Below, one piece after another: positions 25,621 to 35,298 of a DNA stretch of 64,000 bases. The notes below the pieces were generated by a model. It worked only from the letters and a program-made list of their open reading frames with translations. It made no database searches and was not told where the DNA came from. Source of the DNA: Anaerolineae bacterium. Its GTDB lineage: Bacteria; Chloroflexota; Anaerolineae; 4572-78; J111. The stretch's first letter is position 1; each line of letters opens with the position of its first letter. The DNA lies in contig JAHDWA010000001.1 in the NCBI GenBank assembly GCA_023382535.1, positions 1-64,000 of the forward strand, written 5' to 3'. The position numbers were made by a program, and so were the translations under genes.

Positions 25621-26610
25621 ATGGATCTCACCTATACTGCTACCTCCCAATCAGAAGAGAAAACGAATCTGCTGAGATATCCCTGCTCTGTTAATTACAA
25701 AAAGATAGTCCTTGTTATTCCCGCCTATAATGAAGAGCGATTTATCGGTAGCGTTGTATTGAAAGCGCGTAAATACGCCGATACTGTACTGGTCATAGAC
25801 GACGGTTCCACCGATGCGACGGCGGAGGTCGCTGCAGCCGCTGGGGCCATCGTGGTCAGGTGCGAGCAGAATCAAGGCAAAGGCATAGCTTTAAGTACAG
25901 GATTCTGTAAAGCACGTGAACTGGCCCCAGATGTGGTGGTGACGATTGATGGCGATGGCCAACATGTACCCGAGGAGATAGAGACGGTGGCGGCGCTCGT
26001 GTTGGAGGGAAAGGCCGATGTCGTCGTCGGCTCTCGTTACCTGGAACCTACCAGCCAGGTGCCACCCCATCGCATTTGGGGCCATCACCTTTTTAATTTC
26101 ATCACCAACCAGATGTCAGGCGTTTCTCTGACCGACTCTCAGAGCGGCTTTCGCGCCTTCTCACCTCGAGCGCTGCGGACGCTCTCTTTCCAGTCGCAGG
26201 GTTTTTCCGTGGAGTCTGAGATGCAATTCCTGGTTTCTGAGCACAAACTGAAGCTGACGGAGGCGCCCATCACTGTATATTACCACGATAAACCCAAAAG
26301 GCCGGTCATCGTCCACGGCTTGATGGTGCTGAACGGAATTTTAAGGCTGATGGGCCAATACCGGCCGCTCCTCTTCTATTGTATCCCCGGGGTCTTTCTG
26401 CTGCTGGCCGGCCTGGCCTGGGGCCTACAGGTTTTAAATATTTACGACACCCATTCAGAACTGGCCCACGCCTACTTTCTCATTAGCGTAATGCTCTTTC
26501 TTGTTGGCGCCCTGGTCCTTTTTGCCGGATTTTTTCTCCAGACAGTCCGGAGGATTCGGCTGAACCGGGGCCGCTCAGGGAATTTTGAAATTGATCCTGT
26601 TGGCGCCTGA
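25621..26610 (+). CDS. GT2 polyprenyl-phosphate sugar synthase-like (DPM1/GtrB type)
   Basis: 329 residues. The GT2 core (28-230) has VIPAYNEERFIG, VIDDGSTDAT, the DXD-like TIDGDGQH and the acceptor-side SQSGFRAF. Two C-terminal hydrophobic spans (about 245-310) would anchor it in the membrane. Family members load a sugar onto a polyprenyl phosphate or start a lipid-linked glycan. The start has AAGGAGAG. First gene of a long plus-strand glycan operon; 5 bases separate it from the next gene. Confidence 0.85.
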   Translation: MDLTYTATSQSEEKTNLLRYPCSVNYKKIVLVIPAYNEERFIGSVVLKARKYADTVLVIDDGSTDATAEVAAAAGAIVVRCEQNQGKGIALSTGFCKARELAPDVVVTIDGDGQHVPEEIETVAALVLEGKADVVVGSRYLEPTSQVPPHRIWGHHLFNFITNQMSGVSLTDSQSGFRAFSPRALRTLSFQSQGFSVESEMQFLVSEHKLKLTEAPITVYYHDKPKRPVIVHGLMVLNGILRLMGQYRPLLFYCIPGVFLLLAGLAWGLQVLNIYDTHSELAHAYFLISVMLFLVGALVLFAGFFLQTVRRIRLNRGRSGNFEIDPVGA

Positions 26611-26615
26611 TTTCG

Positions 26616-27725
26616 ATGTCGCTGGAAATGTTAGTTAAAAGTAGTCAAATTGCCGCTGCTCCGGCCATGGCCTGGCGGACAAGAGCCCGGGTGAGCGTGA
26701 TTATCGTGAATTACAATGGACAAGCCCATTTGGCCAAGTGCCTCAACTCACTTCTGGTCGGTTTTAGCGCGAACGATGAGATTATCCTGGTAGACAATGC
26801 TTCAACAGACGGCAGCGCCGAATATGTGGAACAGACTTTCCCCACTATCCGGGTCATCCGCAACAAAAGCAACCAAGGCTTCAGCGGCGGCTGCAATGTG
26901 GGGGCAGAGTGGGCCATAGGACAGTATCTGGCCTTCTTGAATCCAGATACAGTGGTCGTTCCAGGTTGGCTCGATGCCCTAATCGCCGCCCTGGAAGCTG
27001 ATCCCCGGATGGGGTTAGCCACCTCTAAAATTCTGCTGTTGGATGATAGGGACCGGATCAACACCTGTGGCAACGACATGCATTACACCGGGCTGACGCT
27101 TTGCCGGGGGCTGGGCACAAACCGTGATACCTTGACCCGTGGGGGCGAAGTCAGCGCCGTTTCGGGCGCCGCCTTTGCCATTCGCCGGGAATTATTTGAA
27201 GCGCTGCACGGCTTTGACGAGTCCTTTTTCATGTACATGGAAGATACCGACCTGTCGTGGCGAGCACGCCTGGCCGGGTTCCGCTGCCTTTACGTGCCCG
27301 ATTCGGTCGTCTATCACGATTACACCTTGCGCTTTGGGCCTCAAAAGACCTTCTATCAGGAGCGCAACCGCTATGTGATGCTGCTCAAGGGGCTGCAGTG
27401 GCGCACTTTGCTACTCTTGTTGCCGGCGCTGCTGCTGGCCGAGCTGGCGACGTGGGGTTTTGTCATTGTGCAGGAGCGGCGACAGTGGACGAATAAAGCG
27501 CGGGCTTACGCCTGGGTTTGGGGCCATTGGCCGGACATTCTAACCGGCCGACGGCAGACCCAGGCGCTGCGGCGTGTTCGGGATCGTGACTTGATCGCTC
27601 AAGGTACCTACGGGCTGGCGTATGAGCAGGCCGGTCGTGGTCTGGTCGCCCGCCTGGCCCATTTTGGATTCGATCCGTTCTTTTTTCTACTACAGCGATT
27701 AGCGTTGGCTTTGATGGACTGGTAA
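26616..27725 (+). CDS. GT2 glycosyltransferase (rhamnosyltransferase-like)
   Basis: 369 residues. The GT2 catalytic domain (24-260) has VSVIIVNYNGQAHLAKCLNS, IILVDNASTDGS, LNPDTVV (DXD region) and FDESFFMYMEDTDLSWR. A hydrophobic stretch near 265-290 follows, with a basic tail. Closest in style to rhamnosyl- or dTDP-sugar-transferases of cell-surface polysaccharides; the substrate cannot be read. Tightly coupled to its neighbours. Confidence 0.85.
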   Translation: MSLEMLVKSSQIAAAPAMAWRTRARVSVIIVNYNGQAHLAKCLNSLLVGFSANDEIILVDNASTDGSAEYVEQTFPTIRVIRNKSNQGFSGGCNVGAEWAIGQYLAFLNPDTVVVPGWLDALIAALEADPRMGLATSKILLLDDRDRINTCGNDMHYTGLTLCRGLGTNRDTLTRGGEVSAVSGAAFAIRRELFEALHGFDESFFMYMEDTDLSWRARLAGFRCLYVPDSVVYHDYTLRFGPQKTFYQERNRYVMLLKGLQWRTLLLLLPALLLAELATWGFVIVQERRQWTNKARAYAWVWGHWPDILTGRRQTQALRRVRDRDLIAQGTYGLAYEQAGRGLVARLAHFGFDPFFFLLQRLALALMDW

Positions 27726-27737
27726 GGAGAGGAAGCC

Positions 27738-28187
27738 ATGAAAATCTGTTTAGTCTGCTCCCACGGCGGCCATTTAACCGAGACGATGCAAATTCTCGAG
27801 GCCTTGGCCGGGCATGACATCTTTTTTGCCACTTACCACAGCGCCAGAGAGGTCGAGGTCAGGCAGATGGCGCGGGCCTATTTTACCCGGAACATTGGAA
27901 TCAGTCTATGGCGGATGTTTTTAGCCACCTACTGGGCCTTCTGGATTTTACGCCGGGAGCAGCCGGAGGTCATCCTTAGCCTGGGCGCTGAGATTGCCCT
28001 GCCTTTCTTTTATCTGTCTAAACTCCTGGGTATCAAAACGATCTTTATCGAAAGCTGGTGCCGGGTTGAGAATCTCTCCAAGACGGGGAGATTGGTCTAT
28101 CCTGTGGCCGACGTCTTTTTGGTGCAGTGGCCGCAATTACTTGAAGTTTGTGGCCCCAAAGCCCAATATCAAGGAGCCGTCGTATGA
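27738..28187 (+). CDS. Alg14/PssD-like membrane partner of a glycosyltransferase
   Basis: 149 residues. The N-terminus KICLVCSHGGHLTETMQILE is the Alg14/PssD signature, with a hydrophobic patch (about 50-75). Conserved later motifs are VILSLGAEIALPFFYLSKLL and IFIESWCRVENLSKTGRLVY. Alg14-type proteins recruit the Alg13-type catalytic subunit to the membrane to add a sugar to a lipid-linked acceptor. The stop overlaps the next ATG by 4 bases (ATGA), matching a two-subunit enzyme. Confidence 0.88.
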   Translation: MKICLVCSHGGHLTETMQILEALAGHDIFFATYHSAREVEVRQMARAYFTRNIGISLWRMFLATYWAFWILRREQPEVILSLGAEIALPFFYLSKLLGIKTIFIESWCRVENLSKTGRLVYPVADVFLVQWPQLLEVCGPKAQYQGAVV

Positions 28188-28669
28188 TTCTGGTCACTGT
28201 TGGCACGCATCATCAGGGTTTTAACCGGCTAGTACAGGCTATGGATGAGCTGGCCGCTCGGTTGGACGAACCGGTCGTTATTCAGCGGGGCAGTTCCTCG
28301 TATGAACCGCAGCACGCTGAAAATTTCCAGTTTGCGACCGGGCCGCACATGGCGCAACTCACCGCTGAAGCGCGGGTAGTAGTGAGTCACGCCGCTGCCG
28401 GAGCGATCATCGTGGCGCTGCGCCAGGGTAAGCCCCTGATCGTTGTTCCCAGGTTACAACGATTTGGCGAGGTGGTTGACGATCATCAACTACAACTGGC
28501 GGCAGCTTTGGCCGAGACAGATAGGGTGATAGCTGTGCATGAGCCATCGGCAGCTACATTGCGAGCAGCTATTGATCAGGTCGCTCACCATCAGGTTGAA
28601 AATAAAGGAGCCGTTCAATTGGTACAAACCCTACGCCAGCAGTTGCAGCAGTGGGCCCTCATCGCGTAA
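28184..28669 (+). CDS. Alg13/PssE-like GT28 catalytic subunit
   Basis: 161 residues from the ATG at 28184, with AAGGAGCC upstream; the longer frame is an artefact of upstream coding sequence. ILVTVGTHHQGFNRLVQAMD and the nucleotide-sugar motif ARVVVSHAAAGAIIVALRQGKPLIVVPR with DDHQLQLAAALA are the GT28 C-terminal domain of Alg13/PssE. It should form a complex with the upstream Alg14-like protein. The donor sugar (often UDP-GlcNAc, glucose or glucuronate) is unknown. Confidence 0.88.
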   Translation: MILVTVGTHHQGFNRLVQAMDELAARLDEPVVIQRGSSSYEPQHAENFQFATGPHMAQLTAEARVVVSHAAAGAIIVALRQGKPLIVVPRLQRFGEVVDDHQLQLAAALAETDRVIAVHEPSAATLRAAIDQVAHHQVENKGAVQLVQTLRQQLQQWALIA

Positions 28670-28684
28670 AGGAAGAGTTAAATT

Positions 28685-29827
28685 ATGCATATTTGTATGG
28701 TCTCATCAACGCCGCTCCCCCCCCGAGAGGGTCTGGGCTTTTACATCTGGAACCTATCCCGTTATCTGACCCGGTTAGGGCATCAAGTCAGTATTATCAC
28801 CCGAGGCCAGGTAGGGCGGACGAGCCGTGAAGTCGTGGACGGTATCACGATCTGGCGGCCGACCTTCTGGCCGGTTTATCCATTTCACGTGCATCTGCAT
28901 AGTCTGTTTGTGAATGACCTGGTTCAAAAGTTAATCGCCGATCTTGATTTACTGCACCTGCACACGCCCCTGGTCAAATGGCTCGACACCACGCTGCCGC
29001 TGCTGGTCACGGTCCACACACCGATGAAGACCGCTACTGGCGCCGCACCCATTAATAATCTACTGGGCTGGTTAATCAGGTTGCAGGCCCCGGTCAGCTA
29101 CCGTCTCGAACAGCAACTCTTTCACCGGGCCGATAAACTGATCGCTGTCGCTCACAGTGTCGCGCAAGAGTTGCAGTTATATCATATTGACCCCCACCAG
29201 GTTGGAGTCCTGGGTAACGGCGTAGACACCGGGTTTTTTTCTCCTGGAAAACGCGAGCCGGACTGGAGCGATCCCTATTTTCTGACCGTAGGCCGGTTGG
29301 CCCCGCCTAAAGGTTTGGAAGATTTGGTGCAGTGCGCCGAAGCTGTGGTCAGGCAGTTTCCCCACCACCGTTTCCTGATTGCCGGCGCTGGGCCGCTGGA
29401 AGAACAACTCAGAGCCGACATCGCCCGGCGTAAACTGGAAGGGAAAGTCGTTCTGGTAGGGCATATCACGGATCGCGCCCAACTGGTAAACTTATATCGT
29501 GGCGCAACGGCCTATATCCATCCGGCCCATTACGAAGGGTTGCCGACCGTGCTGTTGGAAGCGATGGCTTGCGGCCGGCCGGTGGTGACCACTTCCATCA
29601 GTGGGGCTTTGGAGGTAGTGCAGCATGGGCGGAATGGCTTGTTGATCCCGCCGCGAGTGCCTGAACAGATGGCCGCGGCCATTATCTGCCTCCTCCGGGA
29701 GCCTGGCCTGGGTGAGCAACTGGGGAGGGCTGCTCGTCAAACTGTGGAAGAACGATATTCCTGGGACGTAGTCGGGGGCAGCTATCTGGCCCAATACAAA
29801 ACCCTGCTATCAGGAGTTAAGCTTTGA
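28685..29827 (+). CDS. GT4 glycosyltransferase
   Basis: 380 residues. The N-terminal Rossmann domain begins HICMVSSTPLPPREGLGFYI and the donor domain has FLTVGRLAPPKGLEDLV, FLIAGAGPLEEQL and the E-x7-E signature in HPAHYEGLPTVLLEAMACGRPVV. Retaining GT-B enzyme of the GT4 type. The upstream gene ends 15 bases before it. Confidence 0.9.
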   Translation: MHICMVSSTPLPPREGLGFYIWNLSRYLTRLGHQVSIITRGQVGRTSREVVDGITIWRPTFWPVYPFHVHLHSLFVNDLVQKLIADLDLLHLHTPLVKWLDTTLPLLVTVHTPMKTATGAAPINNLLGWLIRLQAPVSYRLEQQLFHRADKLIAVAHSVAQELQLYHIDPHQVGVLGNGVDTGFFSPGKREPDWSDPYFLTVGRLAPPKGLEDLVQCAEAVVRQFPHHRFLIAGAGPLEEQLRADIARRKLEGKVVLVGHITDRAQLVNLYRGATAYIHPAHYEGLPTVLLEAMACGRPVVTTSISGALEVVQHGRNGLLIPPRVPEQMAAAIICLLREPGLGEQLGRAARQTVEERYSWDVVGGSYLAQYKTLLSGVKL

Positions 29828-31056
29828 ACCACAAACGCAAGTCGGTCTGCCTGATTGCGGGCGGCCTGGTTGAGGGCAATTTAAGGTTGCAGCCGTGGCG
29901 CTACTTATGTGAGGTAGCGCGGCGACTCGCGGCGCAGGGACATCGTGTCACCGTGTTGAGTGATGGTGCAGAGCGGACTTCTGCCCCATCATGGGGGGAG
30001 GGAATACGGCTGTACCGCCTGCCCACCGTCAGCCAACCCTGGTGGCGCACTACCTCTCCGCTGTGGCAGATCCTTCAGCAGACCCGGCCTGAGATTATCT
30101 TGTGGCACGTGGGGCTAACCAGTTTTGCCTATCAACACTTGGCTGGCTGGGGGCAGGCGCCGGTGATCGGCATTTTTACCAGCCCTCTCTACCGCCCCCA
30201 GGAGATTTTCCGCCTGGGTTGGCGCAAGATTAGCCGGGGTTACGGCTTGAGCGCCGTCCACGCGCTGGGTGCTTTGACGCCGAGACCTTATCTGCGGCGG
30301 TTGATGCGCCGGAACAAGTGGCGCTGTTTGGTGGTGCAAACTCAGACCACGCGCCAACAACTGCTGGCCGATGACTTGTGGACGAGACCCATTGAAGTGA
30401 TCGCGCCGGGCGTTGACGAGGTCTGGGGCGCCTCGCAAGTGAAGGATACGGATGACACCCGGACCAGGTTGGGCTACAGCGCTTCTGATACAGTAGTGCT
30501 ATATTTTGGCTCGCCCGCGCCACTGCGGGGACTGCCCACCTTGATCAGAGCTTTTGAGTTGGCGCGGTCTACCGACCCATCGCTCAAATTACTGGTATTG
30601 AGCCGGCGACATGCAGATGAACGGGTGCAACAGGACGCCGAATTAGGCCAACTTTTGCAGCACAACTCCTTGAGCCAGCACGTACAAGTGGTCAGCGGCT
30701 TTCTGGATGAAGAAACCCTGCACCGCCACGTCGCCGCTAGCGATGTGGTTGCCCTGCCCTTCGAATTGGTGCCTTCGGATGCTCCGCTCAGTCTGTTAGA
30801 GGCGCAGGCCTTAGGCAAACCTGTCGTTACCACCAGGGTGGCATGTTTGCCAGAATTGGCGGCTCAAGGAGTTAGCTACCTGGCCCAGCCGGCCGATCCC
30901 TTTTCACTTGCTAAAGCCCTGGAGCAGGCCGGGGCAGAGCTATCGAACCATCGGCGGGGTGCTGGCTTGGCGCTGGAAAACGATGGATCCCCGTCATTTA
31001 GCCGAAGCTGGCAGAAAATGGGAGAAGAATGGTCACATCTGGTCCAGAGCCTGTAG
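29824..31056 (+). CDS. GT4 glycosyltransferase (second copy type)
   Basis: 410 residues from a TTG that overlaps the previous stop (TTGA). Donor-side motifs include TVVLYFGSPAPLRGLPTLIR, LLVLSRRH, and LPFELVPSDAPLSLLEAQALGKPVV with the E..E pair. Closest to capsular or exopolysaccharide GT4 enzymes. The 3-prime end overlaps the next gene by 28 bases, showing strong coupling. Confidence 0.87.
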   Translation: MNHKRKSVCLIAGGLVEGNLRLQPWRYLCEVARRLAAQGHRVTVLSDGAERTSAPSWGEGIRLYRLPTVSQPWWRTTSPLWQILQQTRPEIILWHVGLTSFAYQHLAGWGQAPVIGIFTSPLYRPQEIFRLGWRKISRGYGLSAVHALGALTPRPYLRRLMRRNKWRCLVVQTQTTRQQLLADDLWTRPIEVIAPGVDEVWGASQVKDTDDTRTRLGYSASDTVVLYFGSPAPLRGLPTLIRAFELARSTDPSLKLLVLSRRHADERVQQDAELGQLLQHNSLSQHVQVVSGFLDEETLHRHVAASDVVALPFELVPSDAPLSLLEAQALGKPVVTTRVACLPELAAQGVSYLAQPADPFSLAKALEQAGAELSNHRRGAGLALENDGSPSFSRSWQKMGEEWSHLVQSL

Positions 31057-31718
31057 GGTACTCAACTCAACTGCCGCGTTTTATTTACCTCTGCGGCTGC
31101 GATGGGGTTGGCAAAAGCACGCAGGCTAAACAGCTATTGACCCGCCTGACAGTCCTGGGCGTGCAGTCGCGCCCTCTCTGGCTGCGGTTCCCCTTTTGCT
31201 TGAGCCTACCCTTGTTCGCCTATGCCCGCTGGCAAGGGTATAGCTGGCGCGAAGAGTCGGACGGCGTGCGGCATGGCTACTGGGATTTTCGCCGCTCCTG
31301 GCTGCTGCGGACTTTGCTGCCTTGGGTCTTGCTGGTAGACGCCGCGCTGGCGGCGCTAGGCCAAGTTTATCTGCCGCTGTGGCTGGGCCAAACGATTGTG
31401 TGCGAGCGCTTTGTCCTGGATCTGCTCGTTGACCTGGTGGTGGGCTTTGTGGACCCCGACTTGCCTCGGCGTTGGCCGGGCCGGCTCTATCCCCACCTGC
31501 TGCCACTAAAGGCGGCGATTGTTATGCTCGACCTGGAGGCCGACACCATCCGGGCGCGCCGAGCCGATTTGCAGACAGATTGGCGGCTGGAGGCACGGCT
31601 GGAGGCATTCCGTTTGATGGCTCAAGATCAGGGTTTGGCCGTATTGTCAAGCCAATCTTCGGTCTTAGAAGTAAGTCAGCGCATTTGGAAAATGATCAAT
31701 GATGGATGTGAAGGCTAA
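31029..31718 (+). CDS. Thymidylate kinase-like P-loop protein
   Basis: 229 residues. Walker A is GCDGVGKSTQ (about 22-31), followed by an LID-like and substrate region VCERFVLDLLVD where thymidylate kinases have a DR(Y/W) motif. A later VMLDLEADTIRARR matches the LID region. It may phosphorylate a nucleotide for sugar activation, or it is a diverged kinase; such genes occur in polysaccharide clusters next to nucleotidyltransferase-fold proteins, as here. It overlaps both neighbours. Confidence 0.7.
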   Translation: MVTSGPEPVGYSTQLPRFIYLCGCDGVGKSTQAKQLLTRLTVLGVQSRPLWLRFPFCLSLPLFAYARWQGYSWREESDGVRHGYWDFRRSWLLRTLLPWVLLVDAALAALGQVYLPLWLGQTIVCERFVLDLLVDLVVGFVDPDLPRRWPGRLYPHLLPLKAAIVMLDLEADTIRARRADLQTDWRLEARLEAFRLMAQDQGLAVLSSQSSVLEVSQRIWKMINDGCEG

Positions 31719-32340
31719 AAAAACAAGCGGTTATGCTAAATTGGAATCGAAGTTCGTGCAGGGGCTGTTGAGGCATCCGCTCATGGCTCTAGCGATGCAC
31801 TGGACGTTTCAAAGCCTGTTCTACATGGATCCAACTGAGCGTTGGTTCAAACTTATGTTAGACGCCATCCTACTCGTCCTGGGAGGTCTGATTCTGAGCT
31901 TTTGGTTAGCCTGGCCGGTAGCCTGGCTAGTGGCGTTTATCATCGCCCACACCCTCAACTTCTTGTTCAATGGACATCTGTGGGGCGTGCTCAAGCATTA
32001 TAGCCTGGTGAAATACAGCTATGAATCATTCCAAGGCTATGTGCGCAACCTGGGTGAGCGGGCGCAACACGAGCCAGCTATTGACTATGTCGTCATCTAC
32101 GGCAGTTTATCACGCCAGAAATGGTCGCCTTCTTCTGATCTGGACGCGCGTGTGATGCGGTATCCGGGGCTAATGAACGGACTGCGGACAAGTTGGTTTT
32201 TATTGTGTGAGCGCAGCCGGGCCTGTATCGCCGGGTTTCCGCTCGATATTTATCTTCTGGACCATGAGACCGCCCTCAAAAAACTGAACCCTGAAGAAAC
32301 GCCCATCTACCTTTGTAGGACAAACTATGCTGGCAAGTGA
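31702..32340 (+). CDS. Membrane protein with nucleotidyltransferase-fold motif
   Basis: About 212 residues. Two hydrophobic spans (about 50-95) are followed by VVIYGSLSRQKWSPSSDLDARV, the G-S-x10-D-x-D motif of the MNT/Pol-beta nucleotidyltransferase fold (G, S, D and D all present). No other recognised domain. It may transfer a nucleotidyl group to a surface-glycan component or partner protein; function unproven. It sits between the kinase-like gene and a large membrane protein, overlapping both by a few bases. Confidence 0.65.
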   Translation: MDVKAKKTSGYAKLESKFVQGLLRHPLMALAMHWTFQSLFYMDPTERWFKLMLDAILLVLGGLILSFWLAWPVAWLVAFIIAHTLNFLFNGHLWGVLKHYSLVKYSYESFQGYVRNLGERAQHEPAIDYVVIYGSLSRQKWSPSSDLDARVMRYPGLMNGLRTSWFLLCERSRACIAGFPLDIYLLDHETALKKLNPEETPIYLCRTNYAGK

Positions 32341-34723
32341 TGCGAACATGCCCCCAAAACCTGTTCTGAATAACACGCAACATCTCCTCTTCAGAGCTAC
32401 CGGCGAAGTTGCCCTTTTTGTGCTCTGTATTCTGCCCGGCCTGATTTTCTCTTCTAAAAGTTTACAAGAACCCTGGAATCTGTTTCGCCTGGCCCGGGCC
32501 TACTTTTTTTTATACAACCCAGCGCGGGCTACTTTCAGTACTGCGGGGGCTGGGTATCGGGCTGAGCATCTTGGGGTCGAGATGATCCAGACCACATTGA
32601 TTACAGTAGCGGGCTGGCCATTGGAGGCGATTGCCCTGATCCCAATCGGGTCTTTGCTGTTGGCCTTGCTCTACTATGGTCTGGCTCGCTGTGTCTCCCG
32701 TTCGGCGTGGACGGCAGGAGCCATTACCCTTTATCTGACCTGGTATTATCCCACCTTGTACAGTCAATTTAGTACCCAAACCTACGTCTGGACCCATTCT
32801 CTCTTTTTCAGTTTCCTCATTTTACTTTTCTTTTGGATCCGCCGGAGAAACTTTGTCCTCTCCCTGTTGATCATGGTGATCTTTATAGCGACCTTCCTCC
32901 AGTATCATACCACGCCTTTATGGATCATTGCCGCCCTCGTGACGGCTGTTGGGGCCATCAAGTTAAGAGAGTATCAGTTGAAAATTTCACCGAGCACGGT
33001 TTCGTGGGCCCTGCCGTTATTTTGTGTGGTATTTTACTTTACCTTTGATACGGTAGTTTTTGGTAATGGCCTGGTTCGTCTTAAATCGGAGGCGGTTAAC
33101 GAATCTTTTTTCCAGAGCTTTTTTTATAAAATAGTGGTGCCTCTCCTTTCTCTTGGCTCTAACGGCGTCCCGAATGCCTTTGAAACGGCCCAAATCAGTC
33201 CGCGTGTAGCCGTCCAGAGTACTTTACTGATCCTCCTGTTGTTGACCGTTCCGGTGGGCATCTGGGGTGTGGTCAAAATATATCAGGGGGTTATTTCGCG
33301 AGACCTTACCGGCTTTATCCAGGACCATGAAACCATATTTGTTTGGGTCATCATTGTCGCAGCCACAATCCACATCATCCTTTATGCCTTCTATGGGGCG
33401 CTTAGTTTCCGGGTCATTCCCTTGGCATTTCCGTTGATTTTACCGCTGGTTGTGCGCAGATTGAGATGGGTGCCTAACCTCGAACTTATTTTAACATCGG
33501 GGCTGGCCCTGTTGTCCATCGTGGGCTTTATTAGTTTTACTTCTACGCTGCAGCCTGATACCCTGGCCTCCCAAGCTGGCCTGGCCGCGAAGTTGTTCAA
33601 AGAAAATGACCGGTTGCTAGGAGATGCCAACATTTACGGGGCCTTTCTGGTAAACAGTGCTCAAGACAACAAAGTGATTGACTTTGTCTGGCCTGACTCG
33701 GCCAAATATAGGGGTCTGGTTGGACAATCGCCTCTAAAATCAAGTGATTTTGATTACCTGGTTGTGGATATGTCAAACAAACCTATCATTGCGGCCAATT
33801 GGCGTTTCCTTGAACCCTGGACGTGGCACCTTCAAGCAATCAATCATAACAGCAGCTTAGACAAAATTTACGACAGCGAATACATAAAAATATTCCAACC
33901 CAGTGGAATGAAACTGTCTTCTTATCAACTCACCCCACAAAGCGCCCATACAACTGCCGGGTCTTTTATGATTGACACCTTCCGGCTATTTCTAACCATT
34001 ATTATCCTGGCCTTCATCCCTGGAACCGTTTTACTCGTGCTCGTGCATCAGAGTTTGCCGGCGGCGATAGACAATTCAACCACGGTTGGGCTAGCTATCG
34101 GCTTAAGTATTGTCTTTGCTGTCCTCCTCAGTTACCTGGCCGATTTTACCTCTTTAGGCTTGGCCTGGTTTGTGCCGCTGGGTGTCCTGGGAACCCTCGA
34201 TATACTGGGTATCTACTTGTTTACCCGTTACTACAAATTCCGTTTCCAGCGGTCCTGGGTTATGACGCTTCTGTCACTGGTTCTGACCCTGTTTATCTGG
34301 TCAATTCTGTCAACCGGCGCAGCCCATCTCAGAACCCGGCAATCTGCTGAATTTACTGAATTCTTTGTGACCCAGGTGGATGCCCAGTCCAGATCACTCA
34401 CGCTGAATATAGTCAACCGATTAAGTAAACCGGCCAATTTTACCATGGTCTTTTCCCTGGACGACAGCGAGTTTCAGAGAATCGGACCTGTGTTCCTGAA
34501 TCCTCACGTTGCATGGGCTGAAAACTGGACCATTCCGTTACATGTAAATGAGCATCGTCTCGCTATCACCCTTGAGAAAGACGGAACTCCCTACAGAGAT
34601 CTATATTTGACGGTATCTGAAAAATGTGTGGCTTGCCAAGTGGAGGTTATCGATGACCCTCGCCCAACTTCTCTACCTTATCAGCTGGGATATGAAAATA
34701 AATCGGGGGATGAGTTTCGATAG
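32327..34723 (+). CDS. Large polytopic membrane protein of glycan locus
   Basis: 798 residues. About 10 to 12 hydrophobic spans occupy 20-440, then a soluble stretch (about 440-545). A second membrane block (about 548-670, TIIILAFIPGTVLLVLV and later) has a DUF1616-like layout, and a C-terminal beta-rich domain (680-798) resembles cell-surface glycoprotein tails (SLTLNIVNRLSKPANFTMVF). It may be a glycosyltransferase of the GT-C type or a polymerase/export factor; no DXD-like loop was pinned down. It overlaps the next gene by 71 bases. Confidence 0.7.
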   Translation: MLASDANMPPKPVLNNTQHLLFRATGEVALFVLCILPGLIFSSKSLQEPWNLFRLARAYFFLYNPARATFSTAGAGYRAEHLGVEMIQTTLITVAGWPLEAIALIPIGSLLLALLYYGLARCVSRSAWTAGAITLYLTWYYPTLYSQFSTQTYVWTHSLFFSFLILLFFWIRRRNFVLSLLIMVIFIATFLQYHTTPLWIIAALVTAVGAIKLREYQLKISPSTVSWALPLFCVVFYFTFDTVVFGNGLVRLKSEAVNESFFQSFFYKIVVPLLSLGSNGVPNAFETAQISPRVAVQSTLLILLLLTVPVGIWGVVKIYQGVISRDLTGFIQDHETIFVWVIIVAATIHIILYAFYGALSFRVIPLAFPLILPLVVRRLRWVPNLELILTSGLALLSIVGFISFTSTLQPDTLASQAGLAAKLFKENDRLLGDANIYGAFLVNSAQDNKVIDFVWPDSAKYRGLVGQSPLKSSDFDYLVVDMSNKPIIAANWRFLEPWTWHLQAINHNSSLDKIYDSEYIKIFQPSGMKLSSYQLTPQSAHTTAGSFMIDTFRLFLTIIILAFIPGTVLLVLVHQSLPAAIDNSTTVGLAIGLSIVFAVLLSYLADFTSLGLAWFVPLGVLGTLDILGIYLFTRYYKFRFQRSWVMTLLSLVLTLFIWSILSTGAAHLRTRQSAEFTEFFVTQVDAQSRSLTLNIVNRLSKPANFTMVFSLDDSEFQRIGPVFLNPHVAWAENWTIPLHVNEHRLAITLEKDGTPYRDLYLTVSEKCVACQVEVIDDPRPTSLPYQLGYENKSGDEFR

Positions 34724-35258
34724 TATTCGAGCTAAATTACTGTTGATAGAGATACGGATTGAGCAGTATGTTTATCGAAAGTCACATCCTGATTCTACTG
34801 CTCTGACCATTATTCTCTGGTATGTCTGCCGTGGCTTTGGCTCAACCTTCCAATGGTTTCTCTGCAATTCAAATATTCCCGGATCAGTCACCATTGGGCG
34901 CGGTCTGCGCCTGCCGCATCCGCAGAACATCATTATCGCGGCCTTCGCCGACATCGGTGAGTTTTGTACGATCTACCACAATGCTTCAATTGTCTGGAAT
35001 GGCTTTAAGCCGACAGCGCCGTTATCGCCGAAGATCGGGGATAAAGTGCTCATTGGAACCGGGGCCATTATCGTCGGAGACATCACCATTGGTTCCAGTG
35101 TGCTAATTGGGGCCGGGACAGTCGTGACCCATTCAGTCCCTGATCATTCCCGCGTGACAAGCGTACGGGCTAATATCTCTTCACGCCCTCCTTCCCCAGA
35201 AAGCGGAGAGCCGGGCAGTGAACAACACCTTAAAGACCCTTATAGTATTTGGCGCTGA
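34653..35258 (+). CDS. Serine acetyltransferase-like hexapeptide protein
   Basis: 201 residues from the ATG at 34653 (GAGG upstream). The C-terminal half is a left-handed beta helix of hexapeptide repeats: IPGSVTIGRGLRLPHPQNII, IGTGAIIVGDITIGSSVLIGAG. It is related to CysE; sugar-modifying acetyltransferases of surface glycans share the fold. Given its position it probably O-acetylates a glycan component rather than making O-acetylserine, but the catalytic His is not assigned. Confidence 0.75.
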   Translation: MTLAQLLYLISWDMKINRGMSFDSIRAKLLLIEIRIEQYVYRKSHPDSTALTIILWYVCRGFGSTFQWFLCNSNIPGSVTIGRGLRLPHPQNIIIAAFADIGEFCTIYHNASIVWNGFKPTAPLSPKIGDKVLIGTGAIIVGDITIGSSVLIGAGTVVTHSVPDHSRVTSVRANISSRPPSPESGEPGSEQHLKDPYSIWR

Positions 35259-35298
35259 AGAAATTAGGAACAGTTAATCACAAGGGAGATGGTAGCCG